A model generated the notes under the pieces. The model was not told where the DNA came from and did not search any database. It saw only the letters and a program-made list of their open reading frames with translations. 46,051 nucleotides of DNA from an uncultured Fidelibacterota bacterium. GTDB lineage: Bacteria; Fidelibacterota; Marinisomatia; Marinisomatales; UBA1611. Position numbers and translations under genes: made by a program. The DNA is taken from the NCBI GenBank assembly GCA_902559415.1, contig CACEHW010000005.1, forward strand, positions 1 to 46,051, in the 5' to 3' direction. Shown in pieces: positions 15,854-23,568 of this stretch (position 1 is the stretch's first letter; each line of letters begins with the position of its first letter).

Positions 15854-17097
15854 AACACTTCTCCTAACTGTTCACATACATCTAAAGCGCTGATTACTCC
15901 ATCTTCATGAAACCCATTCCTCCAATACGCACCACAGTAATAGGTATTATTGATACCACTAATTTCATGTTTTCTTTTTTGAGCTTTGATAGAATCAACA
16001 GTAAACAAAGGATGGTGGTATGTTATTTTTTTAATTACCTTACTCTCATCAACAGAATTAAAATCATTTAAAGTCACACAAAAAGTTTCCTTTGCCTTGA
16101 TTGATTGAAGAATATTCATATTATATGTAAGCACGACCGGAGCACTGGGATCTCTATCTAGCTGATAATTCCAACTAGCCCATGCTAATTTTCTAGTTGG
16201 CAACACTGAAGAGTCTGTGTGAAGCATCACATCATTTTTTTGATATGGGAACGCTTGTAAAATTTCAGACTCTAATTCTGTTGGGTCTTCAAGCAAGTTA
16301 AGAGCTTGATCACTATGGGTGGCAAAAACGACTGCATCGAATTTTAATACTTCGTTTTCATTAGACAGAAATATCTCTACCCCTTCATTAGATCTAGAGA
16401 CTTTACTTATATGAGATGATAGATGGATTTTATCTTCAAAACCTTTTATTAATTTCTTGATGTATTGAGAAGAACCATTTTTTATGACCCACCATTTTGG
16501 CCTGTTTACTATTTCTAACATGCCATGATTATAAAAAAACTTAATAAAAAAATAAGCAGGCATATCTAGAACTTTGTTAGCTGGAGTAGACCATATTGCA
16601 GCTCCCATAGGAGTTATAAAGTAATGAATGAATTCTTCCGAGTAATTTTTTGACCTAAGATAATGTCCTAAGGTTATTGATGAATCCAATCCTGTGCCTG
16701 AAGCATCTGCCTCTTTTCCAAACTTATACATTTCATAAAGCATTCTCAAAAACCCAACTCGAAAAATATTTGACCTTTTTGCAAATAATGTGTTTAAAGA
16801 CTCACCAGAATATTCATAATCCTCGTTAATAGATTTTACACTGAAACCCATCGTAGATAACTGCCTTTCAACTCCAAGTTGATCCAAAAGTTTAATAAAA
16901 TTAGGATAGGTTCTCTCATTGTAAACGATGAAGCCAGTATCAACAGAATAATTATTATTATCTATTTCTATATGGTGAGTATGTGTGTGGCCTCCAATGT
17001 AATCATTAGCTTCATAGATAGAAATATCATGATTTCTATTAAGTAGATATCCGGCTGTCAGGCCTGATATACCTGAACCGATAATTGCAATTTTCAT
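15850..17097 (-). CDS. FAD-dependent amine-oxidase-fold enzyme (fatty acid desaturase/oxidase candidate)
   Basis: A 415-aa flavoprotein of the amine oxidase/phytoene desaturase fold. The dinucleotide-binding motif KIAIIGSGISGLTAGYLL opens the protein, followed by the second motif EANDYIGGHTHTH and, near the C-terminus, the FAD contact CGAYWRNGFHEDGVISAL. The family accompanying DUF1365 and CFA-like methyltransferases has been annotated as putative cyclopropane or cyclopropene fatty acid synthesis proteins, and such genes include the furan fatty acid desaturase/oxygenase pair UfaD/UfaO. I cannot tell which of the two steps this one performs. It overlaps the DUF1365 gene by 4 nt. Confidence 0.88.
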   Translation of the reverse strand: MKIAIIGSGISGLTAGYLLNRNHDISIYEANDYIGGHTHTHHIEIDNNNYSVDTGFIVYNERTYPNFIKLLDQLGVERQLSTMGFSVKSINEDYEYSGESLNTLFAKRSNIFRVGFLRMLYEMYKFGKEADASGTGLDSSITLGHYLRSKNYSEEFIHYFITPMGAAIWSTPANKVLDMPAYFFIKFFYNHGMLEIVNRPKWWVIKNGSSQYIKKLIKGFEDKIHLSSHISKVSRSNEGVEIFLSNENEVLKFDAVVFATHSDQALNLLEDPTELESEILQAFPYQKNDVMLHTDSSVLPTRKLAWASWNYQLDRDPSAPVVLTYNMNILQSIKAKETFCVTLNDFNSVDESKVIKKITYHHPLFTVDSIKAQKRKHEISGINNTYYCGAYWRNGFHEDGVISALDVCEQLGEVL

Positions 17098-17127
17098 TTT
17101 TTTAAACTATATATTTAACGTGGAAAT

Positions 17128-17670
17128 CTAATCCCAGTTATGCTCAATCTTTTGAATCTGAGATACATCATAACCAACCTTTTCAAGTTTAGAGATTATG
17201 TTATCATAAATATTTTGATCTAAAACATGATCTCGAGCCATTATCCAAACATATTTTCTGCTAGGTATTCCAATTACAGTATAACTATAATCATCATCTA
17301 GATCGATAATTAAAAAAGGAGCCTTAAAAGGCCAGAGAAACTGCATGCGCCACTCAGCGTTTGTCTTGTCATTATAGATGAAGCCTGTTGGATTATACTT
17401 TTTTTCAGGACCTGTGCTTGATCCTTTTCTAAAAGTGAATGTGGTATTAATTCTCCCTCTTGAATCTAGCTCATATGATTCCACAGCGTTTACTGCACCT
17501 TTTTCTATAAATGTTGGTATGTTAGCTATAACATACCAATCCCCCATAAATCGTTCTAAATCTACAAAGTCAACCGTTTTTAACTCCCCAAACTCTTTTT
17601 CTCCCATATTTTCCTCACAACTAAAACAAATTAAAAAAGACAAAAAGGAGATAAGTATATACTTGTTCAT
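17128..17670 (-). CDS. blc: Lipocalin lipoprotein (Blc type)
   Basis: A 180-aa outer-membrane or periplasmic lipid-binding lipocalin. The signal peptide ends in CFSC (Cys18), a lipobox-like site. The lipocalin signature is FMGDWYVIANIPTFIEKGA (in part GDWYVIANIP), with later strands EWRMQFLWPF and the C-terminal segment YVWIMARDH typical of bacterial Blc. Blc binds lysophospholipids and is linked to membrane stress. Its position between DUF2878 (4 nt) and the FAD enzyme (30 nt) suggests it carries or salvages lipids made or damaged in this pathway. Plus-strand ORF 17378 is a shadow. Confidence 0.9.
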   Translation of the reverse strand: MNKYILISFLSFLICFSCEENMGEKEFGELKTVDFVDLERFMGDWYVIANIPTFIEKGAVNAVESYELDSRGRINTTFTFRKGSSTGPEKKYNPTGFIYNDKTNAEWRMQFLWPFKAPFLIIDLDDDYSYTVIGIPSRKYVWIMARDHVLDQNIYDNIISKLEKVGYDVSQIQKIEHNWD

Positions 17671-17674
17671 AATG

Positions 17675-18205
17675 TTATTTACCTAAACCCATTTTTTCAT
17701 TTATATAAAAAACCATCGGCATTGAAATCGCCCAAACTACTCCAATGATCAGCGCAGAAAATAATGTGCTGAGCTCGAAATATATTGCACCAAAACCTTT
17801 CCCTGTAAAGTAAGCGGCAGGACCAAATACACCTCCAGCAACAACCATTAAAATCCATTTATTTTGAAAAAATACCATGGAATGATTAACTGTAGCAGCA
17901 AAACCTGCCCACATTGCCGTAATCCACAAAGGTGCAATCGCAAGGTCATCTGAATAAGCGCCCGCATAAATGAAATATTTTGATAAAACTAATCCACTAT
18001 CAACGATTGTGCCTATTATTCCTATTATTATTATTAACTGTATTTCTTTAAAGTCTTTTATAAAAAAAACACCATGAGTGATGATAAATAATAACATCAA
18101 TAATGGGCCAATGTATGGCAGACCATTTGATGACCCTAGTATACATCCCCACCAACCTATGTAAAAGCCAACAATATTAATTATCATTTTTAATTTATCA
18201 TTCAT
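17675..18205 (-). CDS. DUF2878 integral membrane protein
   Basis: A polytopic membrane protein of about 176 aa with five or six hydrophobic segments. The first contains GFYIGWWGCILGSSNG, and IAPLWITAMWAGFAATVNHSM is a conserved-looking core. It matches DUF2878, a family that I associate with light/lipid clusters containing DUF1365 and CFA-like genes. I place the start at ATG 18205 because family members begin shortly before the first helix; the ORF track starts four codons earlier at TTG 18217, overlapping the YceI stop, and that start cannot be excluded because AAGG lies 10 nt before it. Function unknown. Confidence 0.78.
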   Translation of the reverse strand: MNDKLKMIINIVGFYIGWWGCILGSSNGLPYIGPLLMLLFIITHGVFFIKDFKEIQLIIIIGIIGTIVDSGLVLSKYFIYAGAYSDDLAIAPLWITAMWAGFAATVNHSMVFFQNKWILMVVAGGVFGPAAYFTGKGFGAIYFELSTLFSALIIGVVWAISMPMVFYINEKMGLGK

Positions 18206-18213
18206 AATATTAA

Positions 18214-18876
18214 TCAAATTTTACTGACCTTCTTGAACTTTGCTTTTACAGTTAACTTAACATCATCTGCTATTATTCTATCTCCCAAATCTGAGAACAA
18301 ACTCGCAGACCTGTACCTTACATCATATTTTGAGCGGTCAAAAATTAATTTTAAGTTAGTGTCATATGATAAGTTGTTTTCAATTACAGTACCTGTAAAT
18401 ATTATAGGATGGGTTCGTCCTTTTATTGTTAGATTGCCACTAAACTCAAAATTATTGCCACTAATATTTTTTCCAGAAATTAGATCTAAAACTGCCTCAG
18501 GATAATTCGCCACATCGAAGAAATCATCGCTCTTTAAATGTCCAATTAGTTTCTTATTTGTGCCTTCGTTTGTAAGGTCGAAGCACTTCATTGAATTTAG
18601 ATCTACGATAAACCTACCATTAACATCAGAGGTTTCAGAAATATCAATAGATCCACTAACTAATTGAACACTCCCATCGTGCCTAGCACCTCCTAGCCAC
18701 TCACATTCCCATAATACTTCACTAGAGCCTTCTATGGCATTATAATCGCCTGGATTTAGTTTAATTTCTTTTACGTTTAATATTTTACTCTCTTTACTAC
18801 TACTTTTATCTTTTGTTGAACATCCTGTGATAAGTAATAACCCGGTAATTAAATAGTTTATAATGATTGATCTCAT
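18214..18876 (-). CDS. YceI-family lipoprotein
   Basis: A 220-aa secreted lipocalin-like protein of the YceI family, whose members bind polyisoprenoids or fatty acid amides in the periplasm. It has a lipoprotein signal with lipobox LLITGC (Cys19). The YceI core is seen in WECEWLGGARHDGSVQL, the FIVDLNSM strand, YPEAVLDL and ISGNNFEFSGNLTIKGRTHPI. A strong Shine-Dalgarno AAGGAG lies 4 nt before the ATG. It is 11 nt after pirin. A role in carrying isoprenoid or lipid antioxidants fits the operon; this is inference. Confidence 0.88.
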   Translation of the reverse strand: MRSIIINYLITGLLLITGCSTKDKSSSKESKILNVKEIKLNPGDYNAIEGSSEVLWECEWLGGARHDGSVQLVSGSIDISETSDVNGRFIVDLNSMKCFDLTNEGTNKKLIGHLKSDDFFDVANYPEAVLDLISGKNISGNNFEFSGNLTIKGRTHPIIFTGTVIENNLSYDTNLKLIFDRSKYDVRYRSASLFSDLGDRIIADDVKLTVKAKFKKVSKI

Positions 18877-18887
18877 TTTTCTCCTTT

Positions 18888-19718
18888 TTACTTTGTCAAT
18901 ATACCTTCTTGGTAATCACTAAATGCCTTTAAAACCTCTGCTTTAGTATTCATTACAAATGGACCACCCCTAGCAACTGGCTCATTTAATTTTTCTCCCC
19001 CAACAATAATACATTTTAAATTAATTGAACTATCAACATACAAATTTATTTTCCCAGTATCACTGAATACTCCTAGTTGTCCAATATTTAAACCCTTATC
19101 GGCTATTCTAGCCTTACCATCATATATGTAAATAAAACTATTCCAATGATCATCCACAGAAATCTCTATATTATTTTTAGGTGAGAGCGAAATATCATAG
19201 TAAAACATTCCTGTGTGTGCTCGCCCAGGTCCTTTTATTCCGTTGATCTCACCACATATTACTTTGATATAACCACCAGGTATTTGGATTTCAGGGATGG
19301 ATTTAGCTGGTATGTCGTTGTATGAGGGATCAATCATTTTTAGGTTTTTTGGGAGATTCAACCAAAGCTGAAAACCCCTTGATAAGCCATCAGTTTGCTC
19401 AGGCATTTCACTATGGATTACGCCCTTTCCAGCGGTCATCCACTGCACAGATCCATCAGTTAAATACCCTTCATTACCAGCAGAGTCTTTATGTTTAAAT
19501 TTTCCATTCAGCATATAGGTAATAGTTTCGAAACCTCTATGAGGGTGGGGTGGGAACCCACCGATATAATCATTAGGGTCATCACTACCAAACTCGTCAA
19601 AAAGTAGAAATGGGTCAAGCATATTTAAATCTGGACCGCCAATAATTCTTCTTAGTTTGACACCGGCACCATCCGAGGTCTCTAGTCCTTCAATAATCTG
19701 AATGATTTCTCTACTCAT
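18888..19718 (-). CDS. Pirin-family bicupin
   Basis: A 276-aa pirin with the N-terminal metal-binding cupin intact: FPPHPHRGFETITYML supplies two His ligands, and GKGVIHSEMP supplies the third His and the Glu. The C-terminal cupin is degenerate as usual. Pirins bind Fe or Mn; some oxidise quercetin, others modulate redox signalling. The start overlaps the SOUL gene stop by 4 nt (ATGA), indicating coupled translation with a haem-binding-type protein, so both probably act in redox or oxidant handling. Exact substrate unknown. Confidence 0.93.
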   Translation of the reverse strand: MSREIIQIIEGLETSDGAGVKLRRIIGGPDLNMLDPFLLFDEFGSDDPNDYIGGFPPHPHRGFETITYMLNGKFKHKDSAGNEGYLTDGSVQWMTAGKGVIHSEMPEQTDGLSRGFQLWLNLPKNLKMIDPSYNDIPAKSIPEIQIPGGYIKVICGEINGIKGPGRAHTGMFYYDISLSPKNNIEISVDDHWNSFIYIYDGKARIADKGLNIGQLGVFSDTGKINLYVDSSINLKCIIVGGEKLNEPVARGGPFVMNTKAEVLKAFSDYQEGILTK

Positions 19719-20317
19719 TTGGAAAATCTAACCATAATCTCATTGTGCCTAAACGGAGGTAAAACCCAAGGAGAATTATATTGGGCTACCATAAAATGCC
19801 CAATTTTTTTTAGACCTTGCTGAGATATCCAATTATCTAGTTTTTTTTGGAATTTCTTAACCCTACTTGCTGTCGCCCAACCTCCAAATGAAATTGTTGC
19901 AACGCTGTCAAGCTCGCGATCAACTATCTCCACGTTTGGGCTGTTTGGCTTTGGAAGTTTTATTTTATCATAAGCCTTAGGCATTACAAATGCTATTTCA
20001 TACGTCCCATTTGCGTCAACTGGGCTACCAGTAATTACTGGTGCTGTCATTGCAATTTCAACACTACCATCATTCCCACCAAAAATATAATTCGCAATTC
20101 TGCTAAACCCTCTACTAGTAGCTTCATTATAGTCAGAGCTTACTTGAGTTCTAGCCATTACCATTGGCGCATATTTTCTTATCTCGAATGAGCCACTTTT
20201 TTTAATCAGTTCATATTCTGGCGTTTCTAACATAGTATTTGACCCTCCCCACGCCATATTAAATCCAATGGCTACTGCTAAAATTATCACAAAAATTATT
20301 AAAGATTTATTCATCAT
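19715..20317 (-). CDS. SOUL/HBP haem-binding-like protein, exported or membrane anchored
   Basis: A 200-aa SOUL-domain protein. The domain opens with YELIKKSGSFEIRKYAP, continues through FSRIANYIFGGN and the conserved IAMTAPVI, and ends in YNSPWVLPPFRHNEIMV. An N-terminal hydrophobic stretch (about 5-20) acts as signal or anchor. SOUL proteins bind haem or porphyrins in eukaryotes; bacterial roles are little known. Haem and porphyrins are photosensitisers, so sequestration would suit a light-stress operon. It overlaps pirin by 4 nt and follows the tocopherol-cyclase-like gene by 9 nt. Confidence 0.9.
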   Translation of the reverse strand: MMNKSLIIFVIILAVAIGFNMAWGGSNTMLETPEYELIKKSGSFEIRKYAPMVMARTQVSSDYNEATSRGFSRIANYIFGGNDGSVEIAMTAPVITGSPVDANGTYEIAFVMPKAYDKIKLPKPNSPNVEIVDRELDSVATISFGGWATASRVKKFQKKLDNWISQQGLKKIGHFMVAQYNSPWVLPPFRHNEIMVRFSK

Positions 20318-20326
20318 TATATCATT

Positions 20327-21319
20327 TTAAATATTATTAGCCAATTCAAGCAATGATTCTATATCTCCTACAACTTCAGTTGCGGCATAATCAGATTCAT
20401 CTTCGAATATTACTTGTTGATGCTCTTGAAGTTTAAACTTGACAGATGAATCTAAATGTTCTTCTACTTTTTCTACCATGTCAAGCTGATCAGGGGCATA
20501 GAGCATACCAGATTTTTTACCAATTATAATAGATATACTGAGAGTTAAATCTCTTTGCTTTAACACCCATTCAATTTCATCAGAATTCTTTTTTATATTT
20601 ACAATCTTAGCAGATCTGTATGTGGTAAACCTGTATAGTTTATCATTAATTAAAAGGCCAACTATAAATCCAGCAAAACGAGTTCCAAGTAAAGGTATTT
20701 TTGCAATGGAAGCAGATAAACTAACTTTTTCCTTTTTAAAATGATTTGCTTGAACCCATATCCAACTTTGAGGGAAGTTCCTACCCCAATCTTTTTCTAT
20801 ATATCCAAGACCACTATTAAAATTAATATTTTCTCCATTTAAACTTAATTCCCCTGAAAGGCTGTGATTCATACTTAAAATACCATGATAACACTCCATT
20901 ATTGGTAAATAACTATACCACCCCATGCAGCCGGGCTCTAGTAAAGTTACTGGCCAAGGTGTTGTCCCGCTAAAATTGACAGCACCTTTTATACTAAAAC
21001 GACTAGATTTGATATTTAAATTAATCTTATTTTTAGAAAAATGATTTTTACCAATCTTGGTATCATACGCATTCGTTTTAGATACAAAATGATCATATGA
21101 AAATCTTTCAAAGTGAACTTCACCGCTATTTCCATCAAAAATCATAATAAATGAAAATTTATTTTCAACTTCTCCACTCCTGTACATGCCAGGAATGATA
21201 ACGATTGACCTTTTCGTTTTGGAAACTAATTTATGATACCAACCTTCAAAATAAGGAGATCTTGAATCCATCCCATGAAAAGCTTCAGGGTGCTGTAACC
21301 CTTTAAACCACTTAATCAT
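20327..21319 (-). CDS. Tocopherol-cyclase-like lipocalin-fold protein
   Basis: A 330-aa protein of the tocopherol cyclase-like family. The N-terminal signature PYFEGWYHKLVS and the central GLGYIEKDWGRNFPQSWIW with following Q-A-N-H are the conserved features of plant VTE1 and its bacterial relatives. VTE1 closes the chroman ring of vitamin E; bacterial members mostly lack demonstrated activity, so this may be a lipid-modifying or lipid-binding protein rather than a true tocopherol enzyme. No signal peptide is visible. The start overlaps the stop of the MMPL exporter gene (ATGA), so the exporter and this protein are made together. Confidence 0.85.
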   Translation of the reverse strand: MIKWFKGLQHPEAFHGMDSRSPYFEGWYHKLVSKTKRSIVIIPGMYRSGEVENKFSFIMIFDGNSGEVHFERFSYDHFVSKTNAYDTKIGKNHFSKNKINLNIKSSRFSIKGAVNFSGTTPWPVTLLEPGCMGWYSYLPIMECYHGILSMNHSLSGELSLNGENINFNSGLGYIEKDWGRNFPQSWIWVQANHFKKEKVSLSASIAKIPLLGTRFAGFIVGLLINDKLYRFTTYRSAKIVNIKKNSDEIEWVLKQRDLTLSISIIIGKKSGMLYAPDQLDMVEKVEEHLDSSVKFKLQEHQQVIFEDESDYAATEVVGDIESLLELANNI

Positions 21320-23511
21320 TTATGTTTTTTTGACATTTTGAAAGGGAAAATATATAACAACGCTGGCAGTAATGTGACATCGGTAATAAATGCTACAGTT
21401 AATGTAATAGCTGAAATAATTCCAAATTGAGAGGTAGGAATGAAATTAGAAACTGTAATTACCATAAAACCAGAAACCAGTACTATTGTAGAAGTAAGCA
21501 TAGCTAACCCAGTTGTCTCGATCGTATTGGATATTGCTATCTCCATATCTGAGTTTTTTTTCTTTTCTTGCCAAAACCTAAATAAAAAATGTAGTGAGTC
21601 ATCCACTGCTATACCTAAACAAATAGAAAATGTTATAGCAATTGGAGGCCTTATGGGTATACCCATGAACCCAAGATAACCAGCTGCAAAAACTATGGGT
21701 ATTAAATTTGGTAACATACTTATCAATCCCAAACGAAAAGATAAAAATAATAACCCCATGATTATACTAATGAAAATAAATGCTAATCCAAATCCACTGA
21801 AAAGGTCTAAGATAAGGTAATCATTTGTATTAAGAGCTACCGGCATTGTACCGGTAATAACGACAGATAACCAATCTGGAAAATTCTTTTTTGCATATGA
21901 CATTATTGAATCTCTAGCCTCATCTAGCTCATCAGATGATAGATCGGGCAACATTCCAGATATTCTAATTTTGTTCTCATCAAAGTTGATAAGAGTCTGC
22001 GTTTGATCTTGCGTTATCATATTTATCTGATCTAGCGTTTCTTGATCTGGAGGGAATTTCTCATCAGGATCAATCTCGTATAAAACCTCCTCTAAGACTC
22101 GTTGAATAGATATCCAATTTGATTCAGGAAACATCCTGTTTAATTGACTCTGAAAATCTTTAATATGACCCATAATCACTGAATTATGCATTGGCAAATC
22201 GATACCATCATCTTTTTCAATTATAATCTCCATTGGTAATATTCCACCAAACCAATGCTCTACATTTTTTAAATCTATATACAATGAGCTTTTAGGGTGA
22301 AGGTCAGATAACAATGAACTACCAGTGGTAACTTTTGAGGCACCTACTAAAAATATTGAGGTCAGTAATACAGATATAAAGATTACCTGTTTAGGTTTAC
22401 TTTTGACTAAGCTTGAGAAAATTTTTAAAAGTTTGATTCTCCTTATTTCTTTTTTATTCCTGTTTCTATTTAAAGCACTTTTCAATATAATTATCATGCT
22501 AGGTATAAATGTAAGAGTCAAGATATATGCAATGAATACTCCACTAGCTATAAATATCCCAAACTCTTGAACAATAGCAATGGATGAATACAGTAGTGCC
22601 AAAAAACCTATTGCAGTAGTAAGGCTAGTTAAAAATAATGCTACCCCCATATCATTCATAGAGAGTTTAAGAGCTTCTTTTATATCAATGTCTTTATCTA
22701 GGTAGATATTCAATCTTGAAAGAAAATGAATAGAGTCACTTACTCCAATTATAAAGAGTAAAGTAGGCACCATATACGTCATTACGTTTAATCCCTTACC
22801 TGTAATTGACATCAGCCCAAGTATCCAAATTGCTGTAATTAGTACAGTAACTAAAGGCAAAACCACAAATACCCAATTGCGAAACAATAGTGCAAGCGAG
22901 ATAACTAATATAAGAGCAACTGGTGGAATAAATTTTATATTGTCCTGAATCATGTAATCTACATATGTGTTTCTAACTACAGGAAGGCCAGAGAATGTCC
23001 AACCCCAATCATATTCAGAAGTAGTATTTTTCAAAAATTTAATTACATCAGCACGCTTACTGAATGTATTGTAATTATCTTTTAACGTAAGCCAAATAGC
23101 TCCATGGAGAGAATCTTTAGAAAACATATTTAACAATCTAGAAGAAATATGATCAAAGCCTGGATCATTTGAACTATTTTTCTTATCTTTTTTGATGTCT
23201 GCTAAGGATACTGACTCAATAAAAAAGCCACTTACTTTCATCTGGCCAACAACCGCAGATAAAGAATCTAAAAATTTGTTATTTAATGTGGCGGGATTCT
23301 TATGGACCAGTAAAAATACATTATCTTCCCTTGAAAATTCATTTTGGAAATCAAAGTACTGCTCTGTTTCTTGCTTATCCTTAGCGAAAAGTTGCTCTAT
23401 AGTAAAATCATAGGATAAATCAAAAATAGCTATGCAAAACAAGCTTGTTGTAATGCATATGGATAGAACTGTTTTTCTAGGATGATCTAATATCAGAGAA
23501 AAGATCTTCAT
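21316..23511 (-). CDS. RND/MMPL-family exporter (HAE3-like, probable lipid transporter)
   Basis: A 731-aa polytopic transporter with the two-fold RND topology: TM1 near residues 13-30, a periplasmic domain, TMs 2-6 with GVSDSIHFLSRL, a second periplasmic domain (DEKFPPDQETLDQINM), and TMs 8-12 with GIAVDDSLHFLFRF. The GxxxD(D)S-H signatures are those of the MMPL/Patched/HpnN branch, which moves lipids or hydrophobic compounds rather than drugs. It is the first gene of the tightly coupled lipid operon (57 nt after the C25 protease), so it may flop or export the lipid made downstream. Plus-strand ORFs 21440, 22325 and 23192 are shadows. Confidence 0.9.
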   Translation of the reverse strand: MKIFSLILDHPRKTVLSICITTSLFCIAIFDLSYDFTIEQLFAKDKQETEQYFDFQNEFSREDNVFLLVHKNPATLNNKFLDSLSAVVGQMKVSGFFIESVSLADIKKDKKNSSNDPGFDHISSRLLNMFSKDSLHGAIWLTLKDNYNTFSKRADVIKFLKNTTSEYDWGWTFSGLPVVRNTYVDYMIQDNIKFIPPVALILVISLALLFRNWVFVVLPLVTVLITAIWILGLMSITGKGLNVMTYMVPTLLFIIGVSDSIHFLSRLNIYLDKDIDIKEALKLSMNDMGVALFLTSLTTAIGFLALLYSSIAIVQEFGIFIASGVFIAYILTLTFIPSMIIILKSALNRNRNKKEIRRIKLLKIFSSLVKSKPKQVIFISVLLTSIFLVGASKVTTGSSLLSDLHPKSSLYIDLKNVEHWFGGILPMEIIIEKDDGIDLPMHNSVIMGHIKDFQSQLNRMFPESNWISIQRVLEEVLYEIDPDEKFPPDQETLDQINMITQDQTQTLINFDENKIRISGMLPDLSSDELDEARDSIMSYAKKNFPDWLSVVITGTMPVALNTNDYLILDLFSGFGLAFIFISIIMGLLFLSFRLGLISMLPNLIPIVFAAGYLGFMGIPIRPPIAITFSICLGIAVDDSLHFLFRFWQEKKKNSDMEIAISNTIETTGLAMLTSTIVLVSGFMVITVSNFIPTSQFGIISAITLTVAFITDVTLLPALLYIFPFKMSKKHK

Positions 23512-23568
23512 CAGAATAATATTTGGACCATTCTATTTTAGAAATAATTATATTTTTTGATATAATGC

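Noticed and set aside
20327-21319. True tocopherol (vitamin E) biosynthesis
   Set aside because: No prenyltransferase, HPPD or methyltransferase of that pathway is in the window; only the cyclase-like fold can be supported.
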